Source: an uncultured Saprospiraceae bacterium (GTDB lineage Bacteria; Bacteroidota; Bacteroidia; Chitinophagales; Saprospiraceae). From it: 57,316 bases of DNA. Both the position numbers and the translations under genes were made by a program. The stretch is taken from assembly GCA_938018185.1 (NCBI GenBank), contig CALIIW010000252.1:1-57316 (forward strand). Direction: 5' to 3'. Shown here in pieces: positions 8,897 to 19,800 of this stretch. How positions within the stretch are numbered: the first letter of the stretch is position 1; each line of letters starts with the position of its first letter. The notes below the pieces were generated by a model. It did no database searches. It was not told the DNA's origin and was given only the letters and a program-made list of their open reading frames with translations.

Positions 8897-9760
8897 TTAA
8901 AACACCGTTGTCTTATTTTTATAAGGCAGAATTTTGTGTTGAAGTTGTAACCAAATAGCCTGAGATAATACAGTTTTTTCTAAATCTTTGCCTTTTCTAA
9001 TAAGGTCTTTAACAGAGTCTTTATGCGTCACTCTTTCCACATCTTGGGCAATGATTGGCCCAGCATCGAGGTCAGTTGTGACATAGTGACTTGTAGCTCC
9101 TATTATTTTTACACCTCTTCTATGTGCTGAGTGATACGGTCTCGCTCCTGGGAAGGCTGGTAGGGAGGAATGATGAATATTAATGATTTTTGAAGGGTAA
9201 TGATTAATGAAATTCTCCGTCAATACTTGCATATATCTTGCTAAGACAATAAAATCAGGCTTGTGTTCATCTAGTAAGGCTAATTCTTTTGCTTCTTGTT
9301 CTATCTTATTTTCCTTAGTAATAGGAATAACATAATAAGGTATGTCAAACTGATTGGCGATATACTCGAGATTTGGATGATTACTGATAATGAGCGGAAT
9401 CTCTACATTCCATTCTTTAGATTTATATCGCTGAAGGATATCGTACAAACAGTGAGAAAATTTACTGACAAAAAGTGCCATTTTCAATTTCGCATCTTTG
9501 AAATGAAATCTCCATTTCATTCCAAAGTGAATACCTACCTTATTGGAGAAAACGTCAACAATTTCGTCTCTAGGAATCTCGAACTGACTAATATCCCAAC
9601 GGACCCTCATAAACAAATGATTTTCGTCCGGGTCAACATGCTGATCCATTTCAAGGATGTTGCCTTTGTAATCGAAAATGAATTTAGATACCGCTGCCAC
9701 CACACCTTTTGTATTTGGGCAATGTATCAATAAAATCGCTGAATCAACTTGATGGCTCAT
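8897..9760 (-). CDS. purU: Formyltetrahydrofolate deformylase PurU
   Basis: This 287-residue protein hydrolyses 10-formyl-tetrahydrofolate to tetrahydrofolate and formate, balancing one-carbon pools and, in known bacteria, feeding formate to PurT. An N-terminal ACT domain (about 7-85, beginning LLIHCPNTKGVVAAVSKF) is followed by a formyltransferase-fold domain (about 90-275). The catalytic region is intact: INIHHSSLPAFPGARPYHSA with the conserved His near residue 196, and DAGPIIAQD with the conserved Asp near 233. Length and domain order are typical. It stands alone between the kinase gene and the divergent small gene at 10053. Confidence 0.96.
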   Translation of the reverse strand: MSHQVDSAILLIHCPNTKGVVAAVSKFIFDYKGNILEMDQHVDPDENHLFMRVRWDISQFEIPRDEIVDVFSNKVGIHFGMKWRFHFKDAKLKMALFVSKFSHCLYDILQRYKSKEWNVEIPLIISNHPNLEYIANQFDIPYYVIPITKENKIEQEAKELALLDEHKPDFIVLARYMQVLTENFINHYPSKIINIHHSSLPAFPGARPYHSAHRRGVKIIGATSHYVTTDLDAGPIIAQDVERVTHKDSVKDLIRKGKDLEKTVLSQAIWLQLQHKILPYKNKTTVF

Positions 9761-10052
9761 AATATTTAAAATTGGTTTTGGTCACAGATTTCTTTCAAAT
9801 GTACTTTATCAAATGATCTTTTTTGCAACATTGTTAGACCAAAAAGCAGCACAACAAATTTGTTTCTAATTATAAATAGCTACAGCTCTGATCAATACAT
9901 ATAAAATCAAACAAAAATCTCTCATTTACCTATAATAAACAGATGATGAAAAACTTGCTATTTAAACTTTACATGTTACAAAAGGACGAACAAATTTATG
10001 CTTTATTTTTATCTAAGCAGCATATTAACTTTGATATTAAAACAGATTAACA

Positions 10053-10394
10053 ATGTACGCTGAAGCGGAAGAAGAAAGAAAAAAAGCAATTATAGAGAAT
10101 ATTTACAGTATTGTTGATACAAAGATTCAATACTCAAAATATAACCTGAAGCAGGGTGTTGCTAAATTACAAACTGAAAGTTCTAGGATACCACATTCTC
10201 CTTTTAGGTCTTTAGATTGGTCTACTAAATTAGACAATTTACTGAAGACTCTTGAAAAGAATACAATTGAAGTTCAAAAACTTTTATTAATTCGCACAAA
10301 GGTAAATCATGTCAATGCAGATCAAATCTATGATTTGGTTTTAAACGAAAATATAGAAGAACTTTCATTGGAAAAACTAAAAAACATCATATAA
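10053..10394 (+). CDS. Small helical protein of unknown function
   Basis: I do not recognise this 113-residue protein. It is highly charged and predicted helical throughout, beginning MYAEAEEERKKAIIENIY, with heptad-like hydrophobic spacing (LDNLLKTLEKNTIEVQKLLLI). It has no signal peptide, membrane segment or Cys. A promoter -7 element TAACTTTG lies at 10026-10033, 20 bases before the ATG, and a strong terminator follows at 10441. It therefore looks like a genuine single-gene unit rather than a chance frame. Confidence 0.6.
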   Translation: MYAEAEEERKKAIIENIYSIVDTKIQYSKYNLKQGVAKLQTESSRIPHSPFRSLDWSTKLDNLLKTLEKNTIEVQKLLLIRTKVNHVNADQIYDLVLNENIEELSLEKLKNII

Positions 10395-10440
10395 TAAAGC
10401 CCAAAAATTTAAAAGACCAATTCTTAATGTTTTTATAAAT

Positions 10441-10480
10441 AAGCTTGCTCGGTATTCATTACCAGCAAGCTTTTCTTTTT
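10441..10480 (+). terminator. Rho-independent terminator after the 10053-10394 gene
   Basis: Stem AAGCTTGCT(C)GGTA pairs with TACCAGCAAGCTT (one bulged C, loop of five bases) and is followed by TTTTCTTTTT. Confidence 0.88.
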
Positions 10481-10624
10481 GGGAGAAAGTGTACTAATTA
10501 TATAAATTGAATTCTGAAAATCGTGTATCAAAAGTAATATTGCAATATTACGTTTGGATTTTACTTAGCCAGTAATTATACCATTTCTGGTTTAAGATAT
10601 TACTTTAGATATTGAAAAGAATTA

Positions 10625-10693
10625 TTCAAAATCAAGGCGAAAAACGCAGCAATAGCCGTAGCTATTGTGAGTATTTTTAAGGCAGAGTTTGAT
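10625..10693. repeat. Imperfect palindromic intergenic element
   Basis: The core CAATAGC-CGTA-GCTATTG (10650-10667) is perfect. The flanks mirror one another imperfectly for about 25 bases each side (AAGGCGAAAAACGCAG against GAGTATTTTTAAGGCAG). It sits in the 416-bp gap 10395-10810 between two terminators and encodes nothing convincing. The form resembles short extragenic palindromic repeats seen in other Bacteroidota; family membership is inference. Confidence 0.6.
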
Positions 10694-10752
10694 GGATTTT
10701 GTCGAAATATTATTGATAGCCTTAAAACCAATCCTAATCTTGTTTGAAGCAT

Positions 10753-10792
10753 AAAAAAAGTAGCTGCTCGACTCATCGAACAGCTACTTTTT
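10753..10792 (-). terminator. Rho-independent terminator of the giant adhesin gene
   Basis: A 16-bp stem with one mismatch (AAAAAGTAGCTG... around loop ATGAGT) is followed on the minus strand by seven T residues. It lies 19 bp after the stop codon at 10811. Confidence 0.9.
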
Positions 10793-10810
10793 AATCTTTC
10801 TTTAATCTTG

Positions 10811-13800
10811 CTATCTATACATTTCAAAGAACCCGGATAACACCCGATTATCTTCGTCATTTAATTCTAAGACATAATAATAAGTTCCATCAGGCAAATC
10901 TTTTCCATTCCATCTACCTTCAAAATCATTCTTATAACCTCTTTGTTGTAATACTTGATTACCCCATCTATTAAAGATGCACAACCTATTGTTTGGATAA
11001 AAATCAATTCCACCTATGTGGAAGAAATCATTAGCTCCATCACCATTTGGCGAAACTGCCGTATAAATTACTATTTCTCCTTGACAGTCTATGAAGATCG
11101 AAATAGTCGCCGTATCACAACCAAACTGATTGCAGATGGCATAATCAAACTCATCAACTACATCACAGAAGTCGTCGTAAGGGTCATATGTTAAAGAACA
11201 GTCTAAATTGATTGTTGCTTCTCCGTAAATAGGATCTGTAACCAAGAACACGGTGTCTAAGACTCCAAATATCGAATCATTCGTTTTGAAGTTTATGACC
11301 TTAGGTGTATTGATACTCGTTGTATCAATGTCATTTACTGCGATTGGTGGTCCATCTACATCCCCAACAACTATGCAGAACAAGGTAGTATCACAATAAC
11401 CTAGATCATCACAAATAACAACACAGGCCGAATCAACACCAGATTCAATTCCAGAATATTCCACACAATAAGCTATTTCATCCAAAAAGAAATCTACATT
11501 TTCATTAGATTGATCAGGACAAGAATTTTCAATTGTTAGCATACTCCCGGCAAAGAAACTTGTGTCTAAACAGAAAGTTACTATCTCTCCTGGGAATATA
11601 GTGTCTTTGACAAGCTCTGAGTCATGAATTACAGTGATCACAAAATAGGTAGTATCACAAATACCCATATCATCACAAATTTCAATACATGCTGTATCCA
11701 CACCCAATGCTATTCCAGTATAAGTTACGCAGTAGTTGGAATCTAACTCAAAAATAACAGACTCCCCACTTAGGCTATCGCAAATATTTTCTATAGAGAC
11801 AATATTGCCCAATGCAGTTAAACTCATGGTATCAATACAAAACTCTACGGTATCCATTGGCATAATGGTATCAAACACATAATTACATTGCAACATCGCC
11901 GGATCGGCAAATACTATAATAGTATCTGAACAACCAGTAATCGGATCAGCAAAAATAACTTCATGATAACCAGTATCAACTAAAATAAATCCTGCTTGTG
12001 GATTAAGATTTAATTGAACAGTTAAAGTAGACTCAACCCCAAATGAAGTTGCAACTACTAGCATATCACCATAATCATTCTCTTTAAGACCTCCATCAAT
12101 CCCTGGGCCATTTGGAGATAAGCCCCAATTTCCATCTGGATCTAACATGTTCATTAAGTCTATTAGCTCAGCAATGGTATTAAAGTTTCCTGTAAAAATA
12201 GTATCGTTAACTTCCCATGATATAATCTCATATGGTCCAGACTCTCCCTGACCTAAAAGTGGTGTGTAAGGATAAGTTGATGTACTGTCAAATGCACAAT
12301 TTCCTATTAGATCCATGTAAACTTCTTGGTCTACAAAAATGTCCAAATAGTTTAAAGTATCGTCATCATAACCTTCAATACAAAATTGTTGTAGGCCGTC
12401 ACAATTATCTGCAAAAAATGCAAGCGAATCTAAGCCACCAAAGAACTCACATTCGTCTGGCAAACATCTGACTTCTACTATAACAGTATCCGAACAATTG
12501 TTTAGGGTATCTGTAACTATGATCTCATGAAAACCTGTATCCAATTGAATGGTAAACCCTTGAGGATCGAAGCCAAAGTTATAAGGTAAGTCTGAACTTA
12601 CATTTAAAGGAGTTTGTATAATCATTAGTTGACCATACATGATCGAAGGATCTCCACCATCTAAAAATTGGTTATCACTATCCAAAATCCAGTTTCCTGC
12701 TGGATCCCATTGAACCATAAGGTCAATCAAATCTTCTATCGTATTGAAAGTACCTGTAAAGGTCGTATCATTTACCGTCCAACCGACTAATTCATAAGGT
12801 CCTAGTTGGCCTTGACCAAATACAGGTGCATAAGAATAGCCTCCTGAGGTATCTATTCTGCATTCTCCAATAGTTCCATCATAAATGCTTGCGTCTAAAA
12901 GGATTTCATAATTCCCTAATTCTTCAAACAAAATATCTATACAGAAACCTGTTTCTCCAATACATGCTTCTGCATTTTCAATAAGAACTTCAGATTCTCC
13001 ATTGAAGTAATCACAAGCAGGACATTCTACTAACACGGCTAAAGTATCAGAGCAATTAATAGTTGTATTTGTAACAACAACTTCATGCATCCCTATAGGA
13101 ATACTGATGGACAGGCTGTTAACTCCTTCAGGGCAAGGCACTATATCACCCATGAAAGGTACTCCATCCAATTCAATGGTATATTCAGTCAAAACAGTAC
13201 TATCTATCGTAATACATATAGAACCTTCTCCTGTTTCACAGACATCAGTTGAGCTTATAGTAACTTCTTCTTGCCCATCAAAGTAATCACATTCATCACA
13301 TATCACTTCTACAGATAAAGTATCTGAACAGTTTTCGATGTTGTTTACTATGACTACTTCATGATTTCCTTGAGCAAGTTGTATCGCTAGATTATTTGGA
13401 TCTGTATCGCAATTAAGCAATAAACCCGTATAGGCAACATCATCAACAAAAATGCTAAAGTTATTTGCATCAGCTTGCAAAATTCCAGTACAAAGTAAGC
13501 CTTCATCATCACAGGCTTCAACACTATTAATGGTGGTGGTAGTCTGACCTGTGAAATAATCACATGGCTCGCAAACTACTTCTACTGTTATTTCATCTGA
13601 ACAATTGTCTGCATTGTTAGTCAATGTAATAATATTTGTACCGAGAGGTAATTGCATAGCAATTAAATCTTGATCAGCCGGACAAGCAACAAATGCACCC
13701 GTATAAGCTGAACCATTTAATTCAATTATGAAATTACCTGCTTCAATAGCTGTTAAATCAACACAGAAAACCCCAAGGTTATCACAGGCTGCTGCAGAAG

Positions 13801-16800
13801 TTATTGTTGTATTTTCTAGGCCAAAGAAATAATCACATTCAGCACACTCAACGATTACATTTAAAGTATCTGAACATGCTTCGATGTTATTTTCTACAAT
13901 AACTTGATGCATTCCAACTGCTAGTTGAATAGAAATAGCAGCAGGATTATTTGAACAACCTAGGACCGCTCCTCCATAAGGAACATTGTCAACAATTATA
14001 TTATAATTTGCTATGTCAGCTACTGGAACGTCAATACATAATTCGCCTTGATCCATACAAGCTTCCACACTACTAATAGTTTGAGTTGTTTGGCCAAAGA
14101 AGTAATCACAAACTGGAATACAATTAACTGTTAATATTAATTCATCTGTACAATTCGAGAATGTATTTGTTATCGATAAGGTATAGGTACCTACTGCAAA
14201 ATCTAAGGACAAGCTTGCTGGGTCTGAGGCACAAGTATTCGTTGGACCTGTGTATTCAAAACCATCAATCATTATTGTATAATTACCAATATCTGCTAAA
14301 GGAACATCTACACAGTATGTAGCCATTTGATCACAAGCCGCAGCATCTATTGTCTCAGCCGTCTGACCAAAGAAGTAATCACAGTCAGTCTGATCACAAA
14401 CTGGTACAACGATATTATTTTCAAAAATTGAACAATCGTTTTGATCTACTACAGTCAAAGAATAAATCCCAGCCGTAAGCCCAAATCTGTTTTGATCATC
14501 ATTTGTATTTGGAAGGTCGGCCCAATCAAAAATAAAGTTTGGTGTTCCACCATTTACCATTACTTCTACAGAACCACCATTTTCACAAGCTGGTTGAATT
14601 ACAAACATCATTTCCAATGCTTCTGGCTCTTCTATGGTAAAACAAGCCTCACCAGAGTAACAACCTTCTGAATCCAAAATCGCCATACAGTAATTTCCTG
14701 CTGGTAAGAATCCATTTTCATAGAAATAAAACCCATCAGAAATAACCGTATCAGCAGGTTCTGAAAATCCTACAGGATAAGTTACTGTATAAGTTATTGA
14801 ACCATCAGACAAGCCATAACAACTCACGTCCATGACTTCTTGGATCGAGACATTAGCTTGTGGAACTGCTTCCGTTAAGACAAATAAGAATGGTAACTCA
14901 CAGCCTGTTTGTCCTAGGTCTGTTATAGTAACTACATAATAGCCACCTGCAAGATCAGATCTTGAATCCAATGTTGATCCATCTGGCCATGCAAAAGCAT
15001 AAGGCCCTGAAGTTCCAGAAGGGACTATCGTTACCGAACCATTAGATTCTCCACAATCTGGGTTTTGATTTACATTTGCTATGGCTAGCAATGGGTTATC
15101 TTCTTGTATAATTACTTCAATATAATTTTCACAAGTTGGATTAGCAGGATCTCTAACTTCCACCACATAAGATCCACTTTGCAGATCAAGTCTTATGTTT
15201 CCAGTTGTTCCATCTGGCCATAAATAATCAAAGGTTCCAGGTGATAGATCAGCAGAACCATCTGCAGCATTACATGTTGCAGGAGTACTTGTATAAGTCG
15301 CATCAGGTCCATCAGAATTTGTTATTACAAAATCAACAACCTCATCACATCTATTTGTAGAAGGATCTTGAATGGTCACAAAATATTGGCCAGCTGCCAA
15401 AGCAGTTCTTTGATTGTCATTTGCTCCTGTTGTTCCGGCATTTGGTGACCAGCTGTATATATAATCCGCAGGGTTTCCAATCAAATTGATGATTGCTTCA
15501 CCTTCAGCATTGCCACAAGTAGATTCAATTATTGAAATACTACTTACCTCAACCACCGTACATGGACAAGTCTCTATATTAACTGGATTCATATTCAGCA
15601 CACAACCGTTTGCATCTATGATAGTCAATGGATAAACCCCAGCAACCAAGTTTTGTCTAAAACTACTATTATTTGTTCCAGGAATATCTCCCCAATCAAA
15701 TGTATACAATGGAGTACCACCGATAACAGTAGTTGCAATTGTTCCATTGCCACCGCAATCAGGACTGGTCTCGATATATGCTATTAGCTCCTCTGGCTCT
15801 TCAATGGTAAAGCAATCTCCACCAGCTACACAGCCATTTGCATCTGTTATTTGGATGCAATAAGAACCTGGAGGTAATGCATCATTCGCAAAAGTTGCAA
15901 AACCATTAGAAAACATAGTATCTGCTGGACTTGTAAATAAAGGATCGTAAACTACATTGTAATTTACTCCTCCATTATCAGCTCCATAGCAAGAAATATG
16001 ATTAACATTATCAATCGTAACTGTTCCTTGAGGCACATCGTCTGTCAAAATAAATATAAATGGCAATTCACAAGCAGAAGTATTATCTGTTATTGTTACT
16101 GCATGGATTCCGGCCATTAGATCTGACCGCGTATCACTTGTAGAACCATCTGACCAAAGGAAACTATAGTTTCCTGAACCGTTTGCAGGTACTACTTGAG
16201 CAGAACCATCTGAAGCACCACAAGCAGGATTATTTAATATTGTCGCTGTTGCTTCCAAAGGATTATCTTCTTGAACAAGAACTAAAATTACATTTTCACA
16301 ACCAGGTTCTGCTGGATCAGTAAAGGTTACAAAGTGTACACCACTCGTTAAATCATTTCTTGTATTAGTTGTTGTTCCATCTCCCCAAACATAGTTATAA
16401 TTTGCTGGACTTAATACTGCTGTGCCATCTGCAGCATCACAAGAAGCTGGTGTTGTACTCATACTAGCTTCCGGTCCATCTTCATTAGTTACAATTGCAA
16501 ATGCTTCTGTTAAACAAGAGGATGATTCATTACTAATTATTTCTATAGTATATCCTCCAAATGGGAGATCTGATCTGACGTTTCCACTTCCTTGAGGAAT
16601 CCCTGCCATTGGTGTCCAATTATAAGAATATCCACTCGGGTCTCCTGTAATATTTATCGTTACTTGTCCATCAGTATTACCACAAGTAGCCATTACAGAT
16701 ACTATTGAGCTTACAACTGCTGCTTCACATGGACACTCTGCTTGATCAACATCTATAGTAATCGTTTCCGTGCTAGAACAACCATTCAAACCAATTCCTT

Positions 16801-19800
16801 CTACAGTATAAGTTGTGTTAGATGTTGGATTAACAGAAATACTTGCTCCTGTACCTATTTGAACTCCTCCTTCAAACCATGTATATGTATCTGCATTTTC
16901 AGCTGTAAGTACAGCTGTAAAACCAGCACATACCGCCATGGCATCTGAACTAACTGTTATCGCTGGCGGAGCACCCACTGTAAGAACAATTGAATCTCTA
17001 GAAGTACCACAATTTGGTCTTGTCGTTGTTAATACATATATCAACTCAGTTGCGGTTTGACTATCCATATCCAAACTAAGAACAGGATTAGGAATATCTG
17101 TAGCGCTCAAGTTTATAATATCAGCTGGAGCGATTGCAATCCAATCATAAGTATATGCATTAGGATCACAATCTACTGATCCTAAATTCAAATCAAGTAA
17201 ACCAGCATTTGAACAAATGATTTGATTGCTTCCTGCATTCTCTAATCTTGGAGGGCCAAAGAATATTTCGGTAGCGCCACAATCGTTGTTTAAGATTGTG
17301 GATACATCTACACTTAACACTAAATTACAAACTTGACTAATATCAGAATCAATGGTATGACTAAAAGGAATGCTTCCGTTAGCAGGAATAGGTCCTGACT
17401 CTACAAAGCTTACTATAAAAATATCTGCAGGATCTAAAATCCCGTTGTCATTTGCATCTTCAAAATAATCCACATTAAAAGAGGAAGCTGGAAAATCAAG
17501 CATTCCATTTATTATGTTTCCTTCTATTGTTACTGTTTCACCATTCCCTGCGGAGCAAGTACTTGTGTAATTATTAACATCAAAAGTTAAAGCCCCTTGT
17601 TGTACAACAAATGAATAAGGTGAACCATTATCGGTAGAAGTTATACTCGAGCCATTACAAAATTGACTGTCCGTTTCACATAAGAAATTCTCATTACTCA
17701 ATACAGATAAAAAGCCATCTAGTGTAGTAAATTCACAACCCAAATCTGGTGTATTCACTTGTATATTAAGTGTTGCAATATCATTCATTTGCAAGCCATC
17801 AGGTAAAGGCCATTCCAAAATTTCTTGACCTGCAAGCACTGTTATAGTAGGCTCGCCTGGAGTCCAAGTTCCTGGTTGCACAACAGAAGTTGATCCAGCG
17901 GCGTAAGTCACTCCAGCAGGTAATGTAAATTTTATTCTATCTACTGATGATGAACTTGGTTCATTAGTTAGGTTTTGGGTCGTTATTTCTAAATTAGAAG
18001 TTGATTCAGGAATCAAAACCGAACCTGGTGTAAGACCAATTTGAAAAAGTTTTATTGATCCAGCAAAGGTTCCATTAATAGTAATTGGCAAAGTTTCACC
18101 AGCTTCTAAGTTTGTTAAATCTGTGCAACCTTTCACGCCTTGAAAGGAATAAAAAACAAGTGATCCTGATGTAAAATCACAAGTTGTTGTAAAATCAAAT
18201 CTTAATAAAAATTCATTTTCTACCCCGGGATTTGTTGGATCAAAACCAGGCAATCCATCATTATCTAAGATTGCATTTAAAGGGGCAAAATCTGCATATT
18301 CAAAAATTTCACCTACAGTATTTGATCCGATCAATGTTGGGTCAGTAGGAATAGAAACAAATGCAGCATCAGAAGGATAAGCTATTTCAAAAGTACCCGG
18401 CAAAAAGTCCACACCTTCTGGTAAGTTGATTATACTTTGCATATCAAATACAGCTCCTAAATCATTATTTCTGATTCGAATAGTCACTGAATTTGCTGCA
18501 CATATTCCTAAATTTGGATCTGGTTGAATGTCCACATTTGCATCAATAAAAGGATCTCTAGTACTGATGGATAAATTCAACTCCATATCTTCACATGGTT
18601 CGTAATCCAAAGGAGTCCAAGCTGGATTATCATATGGTATACAACTCCACCCAGCTTTTGCTGTTAAAAATAATTCTCCACATCTGCTAACTGTTGCCTT
18701 TACTCTATAAATATTGCAAATATCTGCGGGATTCGCTAGTCCATCAGCTCTTAACAAACCATCTGTGAATGAAAACACATTATAGCCTGCTGCTCCAAAA
18801 GTATTAAAACTAATGCTTTGAGGATTTGTTGGATCCGATAAATCCTCTATAGAATGAACGACAATGTCATTGTCTGGGTTTTCTATCGAAAACCATGTCA
18901 GACCTGCATCAGAGTCAAAAGAAGTATTACACAATTGGAGGTCCCAAGTTGCAGTATCACCTATCAATATAAAATTAGGATTACTTAATGGGTTGAAAGA
19001 AAATGTCGGTGGTTCTGTATAAGTTATATCATTATCTACATAATCCTGAACAAAATCTACACAGGCTGGATCTCCAATTGAATTAGCATAATATCTATTT
19101 TGGTAGAAAAATTCTGGATCAAAATTAAATTGATTGTCACCATTTGTGGAACCAAATATTGATTCACAATTTGGAATTATTCTTACCCTAAAATTAAAAG
19201 AATAGGATCTAACTTCGTTCAATGAAGGTACTACATTCAAAGTATCAAAATAGGCAACGTAATCGCCATTTGGAAAAACTTCAAATCCAGGAACTGCGAA
19301 AAAGTCGTTTCCATATATTGGATGACCCGGTATCGAAACCATTGGTTCAACCAAAGTAAAAGCATTCAATATTTCAGGGTCAAATGTAAATTTAACCGAA
19401 TCAACTTTAATCGATGGGTAAAATTCGTCATTATAGTAACTAGGAAAATCATTGAAAACGGAAATAACCTGATAATTTAAAAAGGTTTCTTCACAACCAG
19501 TTGGAAAATTATTGCTATTGGGATAAGCGAATAAAGTATTGGTTTTTGCTACAGTAAAGATATCTCCGTAAGTCTCACAAAATTCATCTGTGCCATTTAT
19601 AACAGCAAAACCCCAGGCTCTGAAGTTTGGTACTTTCTTAAACTGAACATCATAGGGTCCATCTGGATTAACTGTGAAGTCTCCAGTGAAAGTTATCTCA
19701 TCAGCTGGGTTTAAAGTAATACCTAAATCAGACAAGCAATTTGGCAGATCAAATCTTAGCACATTCAAGCCATCCACAGGCGCTTCTGTCAAGTCTGCTG

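Noticed and set aside
9761-10052. Search of the 292-bp gap between purU and the small gene for an RNA or riboswitch
   Set aside because: Only AT-rich sequence and a -7 promoter-like element were seen; no conserved structured RNA recognised.
10600-10860. 86-residue minus-strand frame between the terminator and the giant adhesin end
   Set aside because: It crosses the adhesin terminator and the palindromic element, overlaps the adhesin 3' end, and has no protein-like character or start signal.
11895-14383. Possible tandem gene array instead of one giant gene
   Set aside because: One uninterrupted frame runs from 22102 to 10811, with a single signal peptide and a single sorting domain.
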